From assembly GCF_001637205.1 (NCBI RefSeq), contig NZ_LVJH01000070.1, positions 310,001-374,000 of the forward strand: a stretch of DNA of 64,000 nucleotides. Reading direction: 5' to 3'. This DNA comes from Paenibacillus glacialis (GTDB lineage: Bacteria; Bacillota; Bacilli; Paenibacillales; Paenibacillaceae). Positions 17,475 through 26,478 of the stretch are shown one piece after another; within the stretch, counting starts at the first letter, position 1; each line of letters opens with the position of its first letter. The position numbers and the translations under genes are program-made. The notes beneath the pieces were generated by a model, which was not told where the DNA came from, did not search any database, and worked only from the letters and a program-made list of their open reading frames with translations.

Positions 17475-17955
17475 ATAGAGCTTATCTTAAACTTTGTCAT
17501 ATTGGCCCTCCTCGTAAATATTGTTTCATACAATATAACATCGATCTGGGTATCGGATATCCTTCACAGTAGAGAAATTACTGTTTAGCTAGCTTGTACG
17601 ATACTCAGATCTATAAATATTTACAACACCTAACTTAGCTTTTCCTGTTGGTTTTATATTACATAACTATTCATTTTTTAAGTTCACCATTACTTCCACT
17701 CTCTGCTTTACCACTATTTGTGATACGCTTCACCCCGATTAATCTTCACTATATAGGTTATAAACCCAACAGTAGGATTCATCTCAACCAAATTATTTAT
17801 GGAAGATGCTATAGCAATTTCACAGTAGATACTCCTATATATTTACGGGAGAAAGATTTGAATGGATCAGAAATCTACAGATGGCTCGATTGCTCGTCCC
17901 ATCCTTACCGCACAAACCTCACCTATTCATGACATCGGTTCGTGTTCACAATGTG
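17475..17955. other. Non-coding mosaic left of sigK copy C
   Basis: I see no gene. The stretch around 17680-17735 repeats, in diverged form, sequence from 15165-15215. The stretch 17885-17955 resembles 20260-20330, which lies at the same position relative to sigK copy D. The segment therefore belongs to the repeated sigK-linked DNA. Confidence 0.5.
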
Positions 17956-18260
17956 TTGACGATATGCGCCACGAGTCGCAGGTTATGTTCAATAAGCATA
18001 TTTCGCGCGTAGCCGTCTCCTTCGGCCATCAACTTTAAGTACTTGCTCTCATCTTTCTCGGATAGCGGCTGAGGAAATGCATTGTTCTTGACGTAAGATA
18101 CCAGAAGCGAGAGTTCCTTGATAAATAAAGCAATCATACTGATCAGTCCAGACAAAGATGACACCTCCTACTGAATACAACAACCTACTACGTTAACGGT
18201 CATTTTTATTCTATGAGGGCGGATGCCTATCTGTGCATGTACGGGAAATATAAAGGCCTT
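17956..18260 (-). pseudogene. Truncated sigK copy: first ~69 codons plus upstream region (copy C)
   Basis: From 17956 the sequence follows sigK at about 97% identity (about five differences in the 165 coding bases 17956-18118), through the ribosome binding site and ~90 bases upstream. The reading frame keeps the pro-sequence and region 2 start up to RLVAHIV, then ends NTL-stop where homology breaks off. No region 2.4 or region 4 is present, so any product (72 residues from the GTG) could not act as a sigma factor. Confidence 0.9.
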
Positions 18261-18375
18261 CCCAGCACTGAAAGTAATCTTGGAGAAATTCAAAAGGAAA
18301 GGAATCCCTGAAAGAACACGGAGCTGAAGCCAAATAAAAAAGCCCCATCTTGGGACACATTGTAAGGAGGTGCGG

Positions 18376-18507
18376 ATGGGAACTGTTACTTATACAATAC
18401 ATGAGTTGTTGAACAATCGTCGACAACACAATTCTTATCTCCAGTGCGAAATAAGACTACCATCCTTTTACAATCGTACACAACCGACAATATTCGTGAT
18501 AAACTAA
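18376..18507 (+). CDS. Possible small protein, 43 residues
   Basis: An ATG lies five bases behind a strong AAGGAGG, starting MGTVTYTIHELLNNRRQHNS and ending FVIN. No family was recognised. It falls between sigK copy C and sstT on the sstT strand. The good ribosome binding site is the main support; it could be a relic of a longer gene. Confidence 0.3.
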   Translation: MGTVTYTIHELLNNRRQHNSYLQCEIRLPSFYNRTQPTIFVIN

Positions 18508-18586
18508 CTCTAAATATTAACTTGCCTCAATAAAGTATAGTGGCTGGGCTTAGTTATATTTCCATATTGAAACCGGAGGAAAATAA

Positions 18587-19816
18587 TTGAAAACATTCAT
18601 ACTCAAGTGGAACCAAGTCAGCCTGGTACAACGAATACTTGTGGGTATTATAGCTGGTATAGTCTTGGCTTTATCAATTCCTAATGCAACAGGGATCACC
18701 ATTTTCGGTTCCTTGTTTGTATCCTCATTAAAGGCGGTTGCGCCTGTATTGGTCTTACTCTTAGTGATGTCAGCCATCTCCAAACATAAAAAAGGCCACC
18801 AAACGAATATGAAAACGATTCTTGCTCTGTATGGTTTAAGTACATTTTTAGCGGGGCTAATAGCCGTTATTGCAAGTTTTATATTTCCGGTAAGCTTGTC
18901 ACTTGTGACGGGTGTCAACGACCTAACTCCACCTGAAGGGATTGTAGAAGTACTTAAGACTGTGCTATTTCAGGTTGTCGACAACCCAGTAAATGCCCTA
19001 ATGAATGCCAACTATATCGGTATCCTAACATGGGCTATCCTTCTGGGCATTGTTTTAAGAAATGCCAATGATAGCACAAAAGATATGCTTTCTAATTTTT
19101 CAGATGCCGTTTCACAAATCGTCAAATGGGTAATTAGCTTGGCACCATTAGGCATCATGGGACTAGTTTTTGATACCATTACAGCAAATGGACTTTCATC
19201 CTTGCTCACTTATGGTAAACTGCTTCTTGTTCTTGTTGGATGTATGCTATTTATGGCGCTTGTTATTAATCCATTGATCGTATATATAAATATTCGCAGA
19301 AATCCTTACCCACTTGTTTTTTATTGCCTGAAGGAAAGTGGGATTACCGCATTCTTCACACGTAGCTCAGCTGCAAACATTCCAGTCAACATGAGAATAT
19401 GTGAAAAACTGGGGCTGGATAAGGATACGTATTCGGTGTCCATCCCATTAGGTGCTACGATTAATATGGCGGGTGCAGCGGTTACGATTTCTGTCTTGAC
19501 TCTCGCTGCTGTTCATACGGTTGGCATTGAAGTGGATTTTGGTACGGCACTTATTCTTAGCATCCTATCCGCTGTAGCTGCTGCAGGCGCCTCAGGTGTT
19601 GCCGGCGGGTCGCTCTTACTGATTCCTCTAGCATGCAGTATATTCGGCATTCCGAATGAAATTGCTATTCAGGTCGTTGGTGTTGGATTCATAATCGGTG
19701 TTTTGCAGGACTCGTTTGAAACAGCTCTTAATTCATCCTCTGACTTACTTTTTACAGCAACAGCTGAATATTCAAAAAAACGTAAGGAAGGCAAGGAATT
19801 TATGATTAATATCTAG
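18587..19816 (+). CDS. sstT: Serine/threonine:Na+ symporter SstT
   Basis: 409 residues, a sodium:dicarboxylate-symporter-fold transporter (DAACS family) with about eight membrane helices. The SstT-type signatures are present: SSLKAVAPVLVLLLVMSAIS (about 48-66), FFTRSSAANIPVNM (the serine-rich re-entrant hairpin, about 265), IPLGATINMAGAAVTISV (about 290) and the second hairpin AAGASGVAGGSLLLIPLA. It imports serine and threonine with Na+. The start is TTG, six bases behind GGAGGA. It is alone on the plus strand between sigK copies C and D. Confidence 0.92.
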   Translation: MKTFILKWNQVSLVQRILVGIIAGIVLALSIPNATGITIFGSLFVSSLKAVAPVLVLLLVMSAISKHKKGHQTNMKTILALYGLSTFLAGLIAVIASFIFPVSLSLVTGVNDLTPPEGIVEVLKTVLFQVVDNPVNALMNANYIGILTWAILLGIVLRNANDSTKDMLSNFSDAVSQIVKWVISLAPLGIMGLVFDTITANGLSSLLTYGKLLLVLVGCMLFMALVINPLIVYINIRRNPYPLVFYCLKESGITAFFTRSSAANIPVNMRICEKLGLDKDTYSVSIPLGATINMAGAAVTISVLTLAAVHTVGIEVDFGTALILSILSAVAAAGASGVAGGSLLLIPLACSIFGIPNEIAIQVVGVGFIIGVLQDSFETALNSSSDLLFTATAEYSKKRKEGKEFMINI

Positions 19817-19978
19817 AAAAATATTGATAAAATGCAGGATAATCCACTTCCTGTTTGCCTTATGCTTCCGGTAGCTCTGAAAATTTCTGTATGTTTATTT
19901 TAGTCTGCAAGCATTGACCGATTAGGCAAACTATTTGAACATCTTATATAGAGAAGCTTATTGAAAAGTACACTAAAG

Positions 19979-20014
19979 CCTTAGGGAATCCAGCAGTACT
20001 GTTCATTCCCTAAG
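19979..20014 (+). terminator. Hairpin after sstT
   Basis: CTTAGGGAAT / ATTCCCTAAG form a ten-bp stem with a ~15-base loop, 165 bases past sstT. There is no T-run, so termination is uncertain. The rest of 20015-20310 shows no gene I can support. Confidence 0.4.
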
Positions 20015-20311
20015 ACATTCATGATATATAACCGCATTCATTTTCTTTCTCAGAAATCTGTTACACACATCTCTATGTTCTTGTCCTCTGACATCTATGT
20101 TTGTCGGAGAACAAGAATATATACCCATTTCCTTTCTACAGTATCATTCTCCTGGTTTTGCAGTGCACCCGTGGCAGTCTTAGCCGATACTCTCCTTATA
20201 CCCATTACAGAGCCGCTGTCAAATAAACCTCGGGGTAGAAACCGTCCTCCTGCTCATATTTTTCGATGCTCGTCCCCCTCCCAATACAAACAAACCGAGC
20301 ATCATCCTGAC

Positions 20312-20400
20312 GTCGGTTCGTGTTCACATGCGTTAACGGTAATTTTATTCTATGAGGGCGGATGCCTATCTGTGCATGTACGGGAAATATAAAGGCCTTT
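20312..20400 (-). repeat. Remnant of the sigK upstream region (copy D)
   Basis: 20331-20400 matches 18191-18260 (upstream of sigK copy C) almost exactly, including ACGGGAAATATAAAGGCCTT, which copy A lacks. Just to its left, GTCGGTTCGTGTTCACATG matches the left flank of copy C (about 17936-17953). All sigK codons are missing, as if deleted between the related sequences GTTGAC and GTTAAC. Confidence 0.75.
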
Positions 20401-20480
20401 CCGAAGAAGAAACTTAAAAGAATGAAATACATCTGTTATGATTTTTCTAAATTGAACGGGATAGGATCAACCTCACCGTT

Positions 20481-21014
20481 TCACAACATATATTCTGCCT
20501 GTTTTCGACTCACAAAATATTCAACCTTATTCACTTTACATATATCAATCTTTCCTGTTACACCTTGCAACCAATCACCTTTTCCATCCCACTCAACATC
20601 CCGTAAACGACTGAGATCAAAAATCCTTTTCCAGCTCTCTTCTTTTGTAATATTTAAAAGTCCTGAATGAAAGTCATCATATTCCTTTTCATTATTAGCA
20701 TAAAATGAATCATTAAGAACCATATGCCAAGATTCAAAATCTGAAACTAAGACATGCTTGTTATTAAGTTCAAAAGTCAATCTCACACAATTTGTATGAC
20801 TTGGAAAATGACTTGTCGAACGCATATCAGGTTTCTTAATCCATAACCAAATGGGGTGTTCACCCTCGTAGCCATCTATGCGCTTTTTCATTTGATCTAT
20901 CATCCATAAGTACTCATTAGGATACATCGCATATTCTTCTTGACCAATTAAAAACCCAAGTTCTTTTGCTTGATCCCATACCTCTTCTGTCTGTAGTGAC
21001 CAATATATCCCCAT
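20481..21014 (-). CDS. DUF3841 domain-containing protein
   Basis: 177 residues, full length for the family. Features: MGIYWSLQTEEVWDQAKELG at the start, IWLWIKKPDMRSTSH (about 55-70), VLVSDFESWHMVLND (about 90) and KEESWKRIFDLSR (about 125). There is no signal peptide or membrane segment. The role of the family is unknown to me. It lies 85 bases from the distal end of CRISPR array 1 and on the array's transcribed strand, so read-through is possible. A broken copy is at 14.6-14.9 kb. Confidence 0.82.
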   Translation of the reverse strand: MGIYWSLQTEEVWDQAKELGFLIGQEEYAMYPNEYLWMIDQMKKRIDGYEGEHPIWLWIKKPDMRSTSHFPSHTNCVRLTFELNNKHVLVSDFESWHMVLNDSFYANNEKEYDDFHSGLLNITKEESWKRIFDLSRLRDVEWDGKGDWLQGVTGKIDICKVNKVEYFVSRKQAEYML

Positions 21015-21099
21015 TTGTGTACCCCTAACCCAACTCAGATTTTCTTAAACGTTAGTTCAAACAAATTCTTCATATAACCTCGTTCCACATTTCGTAAGC

Positions 21100-24000
21100 A
21101 TTTCGGTCCACGCACTCGTATAGAGTGCGACAGACTCAGTAAAGTTACCTGAGGGCTCCATTCATATTTCAATCCACGCACTCGTACAGAGTGCGACGCT
21201 TTAAGATCCTTCAATTCATGGTCATCTTGAAATTTCAATCCACGCACTCGTACAGAGTGCGACGCAAACGATCCGGTGAACTCAATCTCATCTATGTATT
21301 TCAATCCACGCACTCGACAGAGTGCGACGATTCTATATCTTCAACTGTTTCCTGAACTTTTGATTTCAATCCACGCACTCGTACAGAGTGCGACGACGAT
21401 CTCCCTATGATGGAATACGAGCCTCCGGAAATTTCAATCCACGCACTCGTACAGAGTGCGACTCCGCCACCACCGAAAGCAGATAGAGCACCTACGATTT
21501 CAATCCACGCACTCGTACAGAGTGCGACCGCCACGTGAACAAGAAGTATTAACTCACTATGTATTTCAATCCACGCACTCGTACAGAGTGCGACAGTCTT
21601 TTCAGTTTCATAATAACAATCGTCTAAAATTTCAATCCACGCACTCGTACAGAGTGCGACGAATTATTGAGAGTAGTGTTGAACGCGCTTATGATTTCAA
21701 TCCACGCACTCGTACAGAGTGCGACAAATTTGATTATCCGACTGCTTTAGCATTTGAGGGATTTCAATCCACGCACTCGTACAGAGTGCGACTCTAACTC
21801 TCATCTCTCCCATAGCACCAATTGTAGATTTCAATCCACGCACTCGTACAGAGTGCGACCATGACACAGTTACAGAGTGTACAAGCGATGAGTATTTCAA
21901 TCCACGCACTCGTACAGAGTGCGACTCATACTGCTGTCATCTGTAAACATCCATGGAAAATTTCAATCCACGCACTCGTACAGAGTGCGACGGAGAACTG
22001 ATACTATACGGAAATATTAAATCAATTTCAATCCACGCACTCGTACAGAGTGCGACTTAGGACCTTCATATGGTTTATAAGCAGCATAATAATTTCAATC
22101 CACGCACTCGTACAGAGTGCGACGAAGGTTTCACAACTTCTAATCCGATTAACACAAGTATTTCAATCCACGCACTCGTACAGAGTGCGACGCCAACGGT
22201 CTTTGATTTCCTTGTGGATTTGCCGATTTCAATCCACGCACTCGTACAGAGTGCGACACAAGGATAGGTAATTTTTGACCTGATATAACTGATTTCAATC
22301 CACGCACTCGTACAGAGTGCGACTGGAAACTAAATATTCGGTGATTGCTCCATATTCAATTTCAATCCACGCACTCGTACAGAGTGCGACGAAACCCTTT
22401 GAAAAAGCAATTGAAACTATATTATTTCAATCCACGCACTCGTACAGAGTGCGACCGGTACCCGATGTTTAATAAGGAAATTTTACTAGATTTCAATCCA
22501 CGCACTCGTACAGAGTGCGACCGCGTCCGTACACATCCGCCTTTGCTGCGATCTTATTTCAATCCACGCACTCGTACAGAGTGCGACCACTACCGGACAG
22601 AACAAAGGAACAGTTGTTAACGATTTCAATCCACGCACTCGTACAGAGTGCGACACGATGGACAGGCGGAAGTTACCACGGAATATACATTTCAATCCAC
22701 GCACTCGTACAGAGTGCGACACTTAACGTGGGATGAGTTCATTGACCGTTTGAAATTTCAATCCACGCACTCGTACAGAGTGCGACTTATGCAGTCGCAA
22801 GGGGGATAACGGCACCATGATTTCAATCCACGCACTCGTACAGAGTGCGACATATTGGCAACTGAGTTACTGAGAGTGGAAGTTATTTCAATCCACGCAC
22901 TCGTACAGAGTGCGACTTATATCGAAATGTTATTTATCTGTTATCTGATATTTCAATCCACGCACTCGTACAGAGTGCGACTCCAAACGAAGAATTAACA
23001 CCTGAAGCACTAATATTTCAATCCACGCACTCGTACAGAGTGCGACGTGTACCTTTGGATGCTTTTGATGCTGTTAACAGAATTTCAATCCACGCACTCG
23101 TACAGAGTGCGACATTGGGTGTTACTGCTTATAAGTTTAAAGATCAAATTTCAATCCACGCACTCGTACAGAGTGCGACTAGAGCGTCGAACTGCTGAAA
23201 TGGGGGTTTACAATTTCAATCCACGCACTCGTACAGAGTGCGACAATAAATATGGCGTTGACGCTTGAACAGGTACAATTTCAATCCACGCACTCGTACA
23301 GAGTGCGACCACGATTATTCAAATCATCGCTTGTAACAATTGGAATTTCAATCCACGCACTCGTACAGAGTGCGACAGATGAATTAGAGTGTTTAGGAAA
23401 GGGAGAATTAATTTCAATCCACGCACTCGTACAGAGTGCGACATTGTACCTACTCTGAGGGCTCAAACGCATGGAAATATTTCAATCCACGCACTCGTAC
23501 AGAGTGCGACGATGAAAATGTTGTATCCTGATGTTGAGTTAGAGATTTCAATCCACGCACTCGTACAGAGTGCGACGCGTAGTTGCTACGTATCGAGCAT
23601 GGGTAAATGATTTCAATCCACGCACTCGTACAGAGTGCGACCCGTAACCAGGCTAATCGAATACTTCGTAATACATTTCAATCCACGCACTCGTACAGAG
23701 TGCGACGATGATACAGGCGGATTCGTCCATGACGGATTCATTTCAATCCACGCACTCGTACAGAGTGCGACTGTAAGCTCATGCGGGTTTTCTGGGTCCA
23801 TGTCTTTATTTCAATCCACGCACTCGTACAGAGTGCGACAAGCTAGATCGAGACGGTAATGGCGTTGCTTGTATTTCAATCCACGCACTCGTACAGAGTG
23901 CGACGTCAAGTAAACCTATGCAGGAGCGCAGATGATCGATTTCAATCCACGCACTCGTACAGAGTGCGACAAAAATGGCAAAGGGGCATTAGCATGTTAA

Positions 24001-24301
24001 TTGCTATTTCAATCCACGCACTCGTACAGAGTGCGACAGGTGAAAGTTTGCCACGCCCACGCATTGATCCGATTTCAATCCACGCACTCGTACAGAGTGC
24101 GACTTGCGATAACAGCATTAGCCAACGTAGATATAATTATTTCAATCCACGCACTCGTACAGAGTGCGACCGGAGAGGTTGTTGCGGAGTTAGCGGAAGA
24201 CGAATTTCAATCCACGCACTCGTACAGAGTGCGACGACTGTATACGTAATGACTATCTTTGGATCAGTAATTTCAATCCACGCACTCGTACAGAGTGCGA
24301 C
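21100..24301 (-). CRISPR. Type I-C CRISPR array 1: 49 repeats, 48 spacers
   Basis: The 32-bp repeat reads on the plus strand ATTTCAATCCACGCACTC-GTACAG-AGTGCGAC. In I-C crRNA orientation (minus strand, ending GTGGATTGAAAT) it forms a GCACTC/GAGTGC hairpin. The spacing is ~66 bp, with spacers of ~33-35 bp. The leader lies on the right, next to cas2, so the newest spacers are near 24.3 kb. Decay is at the far end: the first repeat (21100) has GG for AA and a changed loop, and the repeat at 21298 has lost one base in the loop. All others read look identical. No spacer was seen twice. Confidence 0.98.
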
Positions 24302-24489
24302 AGCGAAAAAGTAATGAAAAAAGTAGATTTTCACCGTTTTTATAGTGAAAATCAACGTATCCATCCGTATCCATCCGTATCCATCCTTTTTTCCTCGCTT
24401 GTAAATCCAATAATATCCAAATAAAGGCTATTATTTAGTCTTTTCTGGTGCGAACCTCCCAGGGAATTCATGTGTGCTTCGGGTTCGCA
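24302..24489 (-). promoter_or_regulatory. Leader of CRISPR array 1
   Basis: An AT-rich region between the last repeat and cas2. The first ~50 bases (GCGAAAAAGTAATG..., then TATAGTGAAAAT) match the leader of array 2 closely, as expected for the Cas1-Cas2 integration and promoter region. It contains three tandem copies of GTATCCATCC at 24357-24386, which are absent from leader 2. Confidence 0.85.
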
Positions 24490-24491
24490 CT
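24447..24491 (-). promoter_or_regulatory. Conserved hairpin at the upstream end of leader 1
   Basis: GTGCGAACC and GGTTCGCAC pair across ~25 bases. The same element with four substitutions, none in the stem, is at 34957-35001 in leader 2. It touches the cas2 stop codon. It could be a transcription signal between cas2 and the array or a structured RNA. Confidence 0.7.
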
Positions 24492-24780
24492 AGAAAATTA
24501 GGGGCCCTTCAACGTCTAAACTCGACTTGGCGCCGATATGTTTGACCTTATGTTTATGGTTGTTACCCAGTACATAAAACCTTAAACTATCGACAGCTGG
24601 ATTAATTAATTCTGCTAATTCTATTTCTAACTTTTTTAATTGTGCTGAGTCAACAATACATTCAAAGACTGAATTTTGTACGCGTACACCAAAGTCTTCA
24701 CATTTTTTTGCGACTACCCTCAGTCTTCTTGTTCCACCATCGGACATCGTGCTGACATCATACGTAATCAATACTAGAAT
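24490..24780 (-). CDS. cas2: CRISPR-associated protein Cas2 (type I-C)
   Basis: About 96 residues if read from ATT. With Cas1 it forms the spacer-integration complex; Cas2 is the dimeric ferredoxin-fold scaffold. The first strand is ILVLITYDVST with the conserved Asp; RRLRVVAKKCEDFGVRVQNS and FECIVD follow. No ATG or GTG is available in frame. A TTG at 24771 would remove part of strand 1 and lies 15 bases from AGGTGA. An ATT at 24780 gives the normal N-terminus with a six-base spacing, so I place the start there. The C-terminus ends at the leader hairpin. Confidence 0.9.
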   Translation of the reverse strand: MLVLITYDVSTMSDGGTRRLRVVAKKCEDFGVRVQNSVFECIVDSAQLKKLEIELAELINPAVDSLRFYVLGNNHKHKVKHIGAKSSLDVEGPLIF

Positions 24781-24790
24781 TACCGTTCAC

Positions 24791-25822
24791 CTACTTCCAC
24801 AGAAATGGTGGGTATGCATCAATATCTCCTCTAATAAATCGAGCTAAAAGTAGTGCTTGTGCGTGCGGGACAAGTCCCCAAGATATTTTTTCCTTTAAAA
24901 ATGGGTGTGTAATCTTCTCTTCCTTTTTCTCTTTCCACAGTTGTAATATTTTTTTACGTGCATCGTCCGTCATAAGTACGGCACCACTTTCTTTCTTAAG
25001 GAAATCAGATGCTTGTACTTGCTTCAAATTAATTAATGATAGAACGAATCTGTCTGCATAAACACTTCTCAATTCTTCCATCATATCAAGTGCAAGTGAC
25101 ATTCTACCTGGACGGTCTCGATGTAGAAAACCAACATAAGCGTCTAATCCAACGCCTTCCAATGCGGCTCCAACCTCAGAAGATAGTAATGAATAGGCAA
25201 ATGACAATAATGCATTCACGTTATCCAATGGGGGTCTTCGATTTCTACCTTTGAAGAAAAAATCTTTCTTCTGTTGCAGAATCATATCGTCCATTAAAGA
25301 AAAATAAGCACTTGCAGCATTCCCTTCTATCCCTCGCAACACTTCCAAATCCTCAATAGTCATTAGTTGTTTCATTGACTCTGTCAAATGCGCAGACACG
25401 CTTTTGAATTTCTCAACATCAATTCGTAGAGCATGATCTCTTGTCATTCGCTCCAAAGTCCATTTCGCATTGTACAACTTTCCAACTAGAAAATGCCTGG
25501 CAATATGTGCACTCTTCTCTTCATTATCTGAAATTCTATATTGTGTTTTCCTTAACACGACATTTCCGTTAGACGGTCCAATGACTCTTGCACGAAATCT
25601 ACCACTACTCGTTAGAAATACGATTGCGATATTCTTCTCTACACAAGCAGCCATAAGAGCAGGACTAGCCCCTTGATGTCCAAATGTACAAATGGCTTCC
25701 AAATTATGTAGTGGTACTCGTCCAAGCGTTTCATCATCTTTCATGATAGCAATGTTCTCACCTTTCAAAGCAAGGTAAGCATCTGGTGTTGTAATATATA
25801 TCGTATTTAACAGCCTTTTCAT
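24791..25822 (-). CDS. cas1: CRISPR-associated endonuclease Cas1 (type I-C)
   Basis: 343 residues from the ATG that overlaps the cas4 stop (ATGA); the frame is open 27 codons further but that lies inside cas4. The N-terminal beta domain starts MKRLLNTIYITTPDAYL. The C-terminal helical domain carries the metal ligands: Glu in LRGIEGNAASAYF (about 163), His in VGFLHRDRPGRMSLALDMME (about 230) and the acidic residue in DMMEELR (about 245). It integrates new spacers at the leader ends of the arrays. Confidence 0.96.
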   Translation of the reverse strand: MKRLLNTIYITTPDAYLALKGENIAIMKDDETLGRVPLHNLEAICTFGHQGASPALMAACVEKNIAIVFLTSSGRFRARVIGPSNGNVVLRKTQYRISDNEEKSAHIARHFLVGKLYNAKWTLERMTRDHALRIDVEKFKSVSAHLTESMKQLMTIEDLEVLRGIEGNAASAYFSLMDDMILQQKKDFFFKGRNRRPPLDNVNALLSFAYSLLSSEVGAALEGVGLDAYVGFLHRDRPGRMSLALDMMEELRSVYADRFVLSLINLKQVQASDFLKKESGAVLMTDDARKKILQLWKEKKEEKITHPFLKEKISWGLVPHAQALLLARFIRGDIDAYPPFLWK

Positions 25823-26478
25823 TCTGCCAACATCCTTTTCATATAACGTGCGACAGATTCTTTGGTTAGTAACTCTGGTAAACAAATATGACGTAATGAA
25901 CAACTTTGGCAGTGTTCTCCTGTTTTCACACGAGGTGTATGCCGTCTTTGATAATATTCGTGCATACGTTGAGCTGTTCTTCTCACATCATTTTTCAAAT
26001 CTTCTGTTATTTCTACTTCTACCCGGCGCCGAGTTTCATGATAAAAGAGTTCCCCTCGAGGGACCGTGCAATAAAGCATATCTTCTAAACATATCGCCTG
26101 CGCCACGAGCTGCGAAATGTCTGATTGATCTTTTTTCGGTCGACCTCTTTTATATTCAACAGGTACTGGCAAGTATGATCCTTCTTCATTTTGTAAAGGT
26201 ACGCCATTGGGGTCTCTATGAAATTCAACGACATCACAAATCCCTGTAAGTCCCAATTTAGAAGAGTGCACGGGTAGCCCGCGCACGTATAATACATCTT
26301 TTCGCTTTTCTCTAATAAAAGGGTCATCCGCTTTCTCATGTAGATGGCTCCCTTCAACCGTTAGAACATTCTCTTCCCATTCTTGTTCAATATGGATTAG
26401 TGCCCATTGTCTTTCGCAAAACTGGAAATGCTGAATCCCTGACAATAAGAGAAACTCAGATGCATCATAGTCCGTCAT
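25819..26478 (-). CDS. cas4: CRISPR-associated exonuclease Cas4
   Basis: 219 residues. It has the RecB-type nuclease residues (GICDVVEF Asp, then VPVEYKRG Glu-x-Lys) and four Cys for the Fe-S cluster: CERQ near residue 21, and CQSC with a further Cys in LRHIC near the C-terminus. It trims prespacers and helps select the PAM in I-C systems. It overlaps cas7 by 14 bases and cas1 by four. Confidence 0.95.
   Translation of the reverse strand: MTDYDASEFLLLSGIQHFQFCERQWALIHIEQEWEENVLTVEGSHLHEKADDPFIREKRKDVLYVRGLPVHSSKLGLTGICDVVEFHRDPNGVPLQNEEGSYLPVPVEYKRGRPKKDQSDISQLVAQAICLEDMLYCTVPRGELFYHETRRRVEVEITEDLKNDVRRTAQRMHEYYQRRHTPRVKTGEHCQSCSLRHICLPELLTKESVARYMKRMLAE

Noticed and set aside
21456..24314. 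Many open frames with repeated QSTHSYRVR, SIHALVQSAT or NPRTRTECD peptides
   Set aside because: They are translations of the CRISPR repeat in different frames, not genes. The same holds for 33525-34098.
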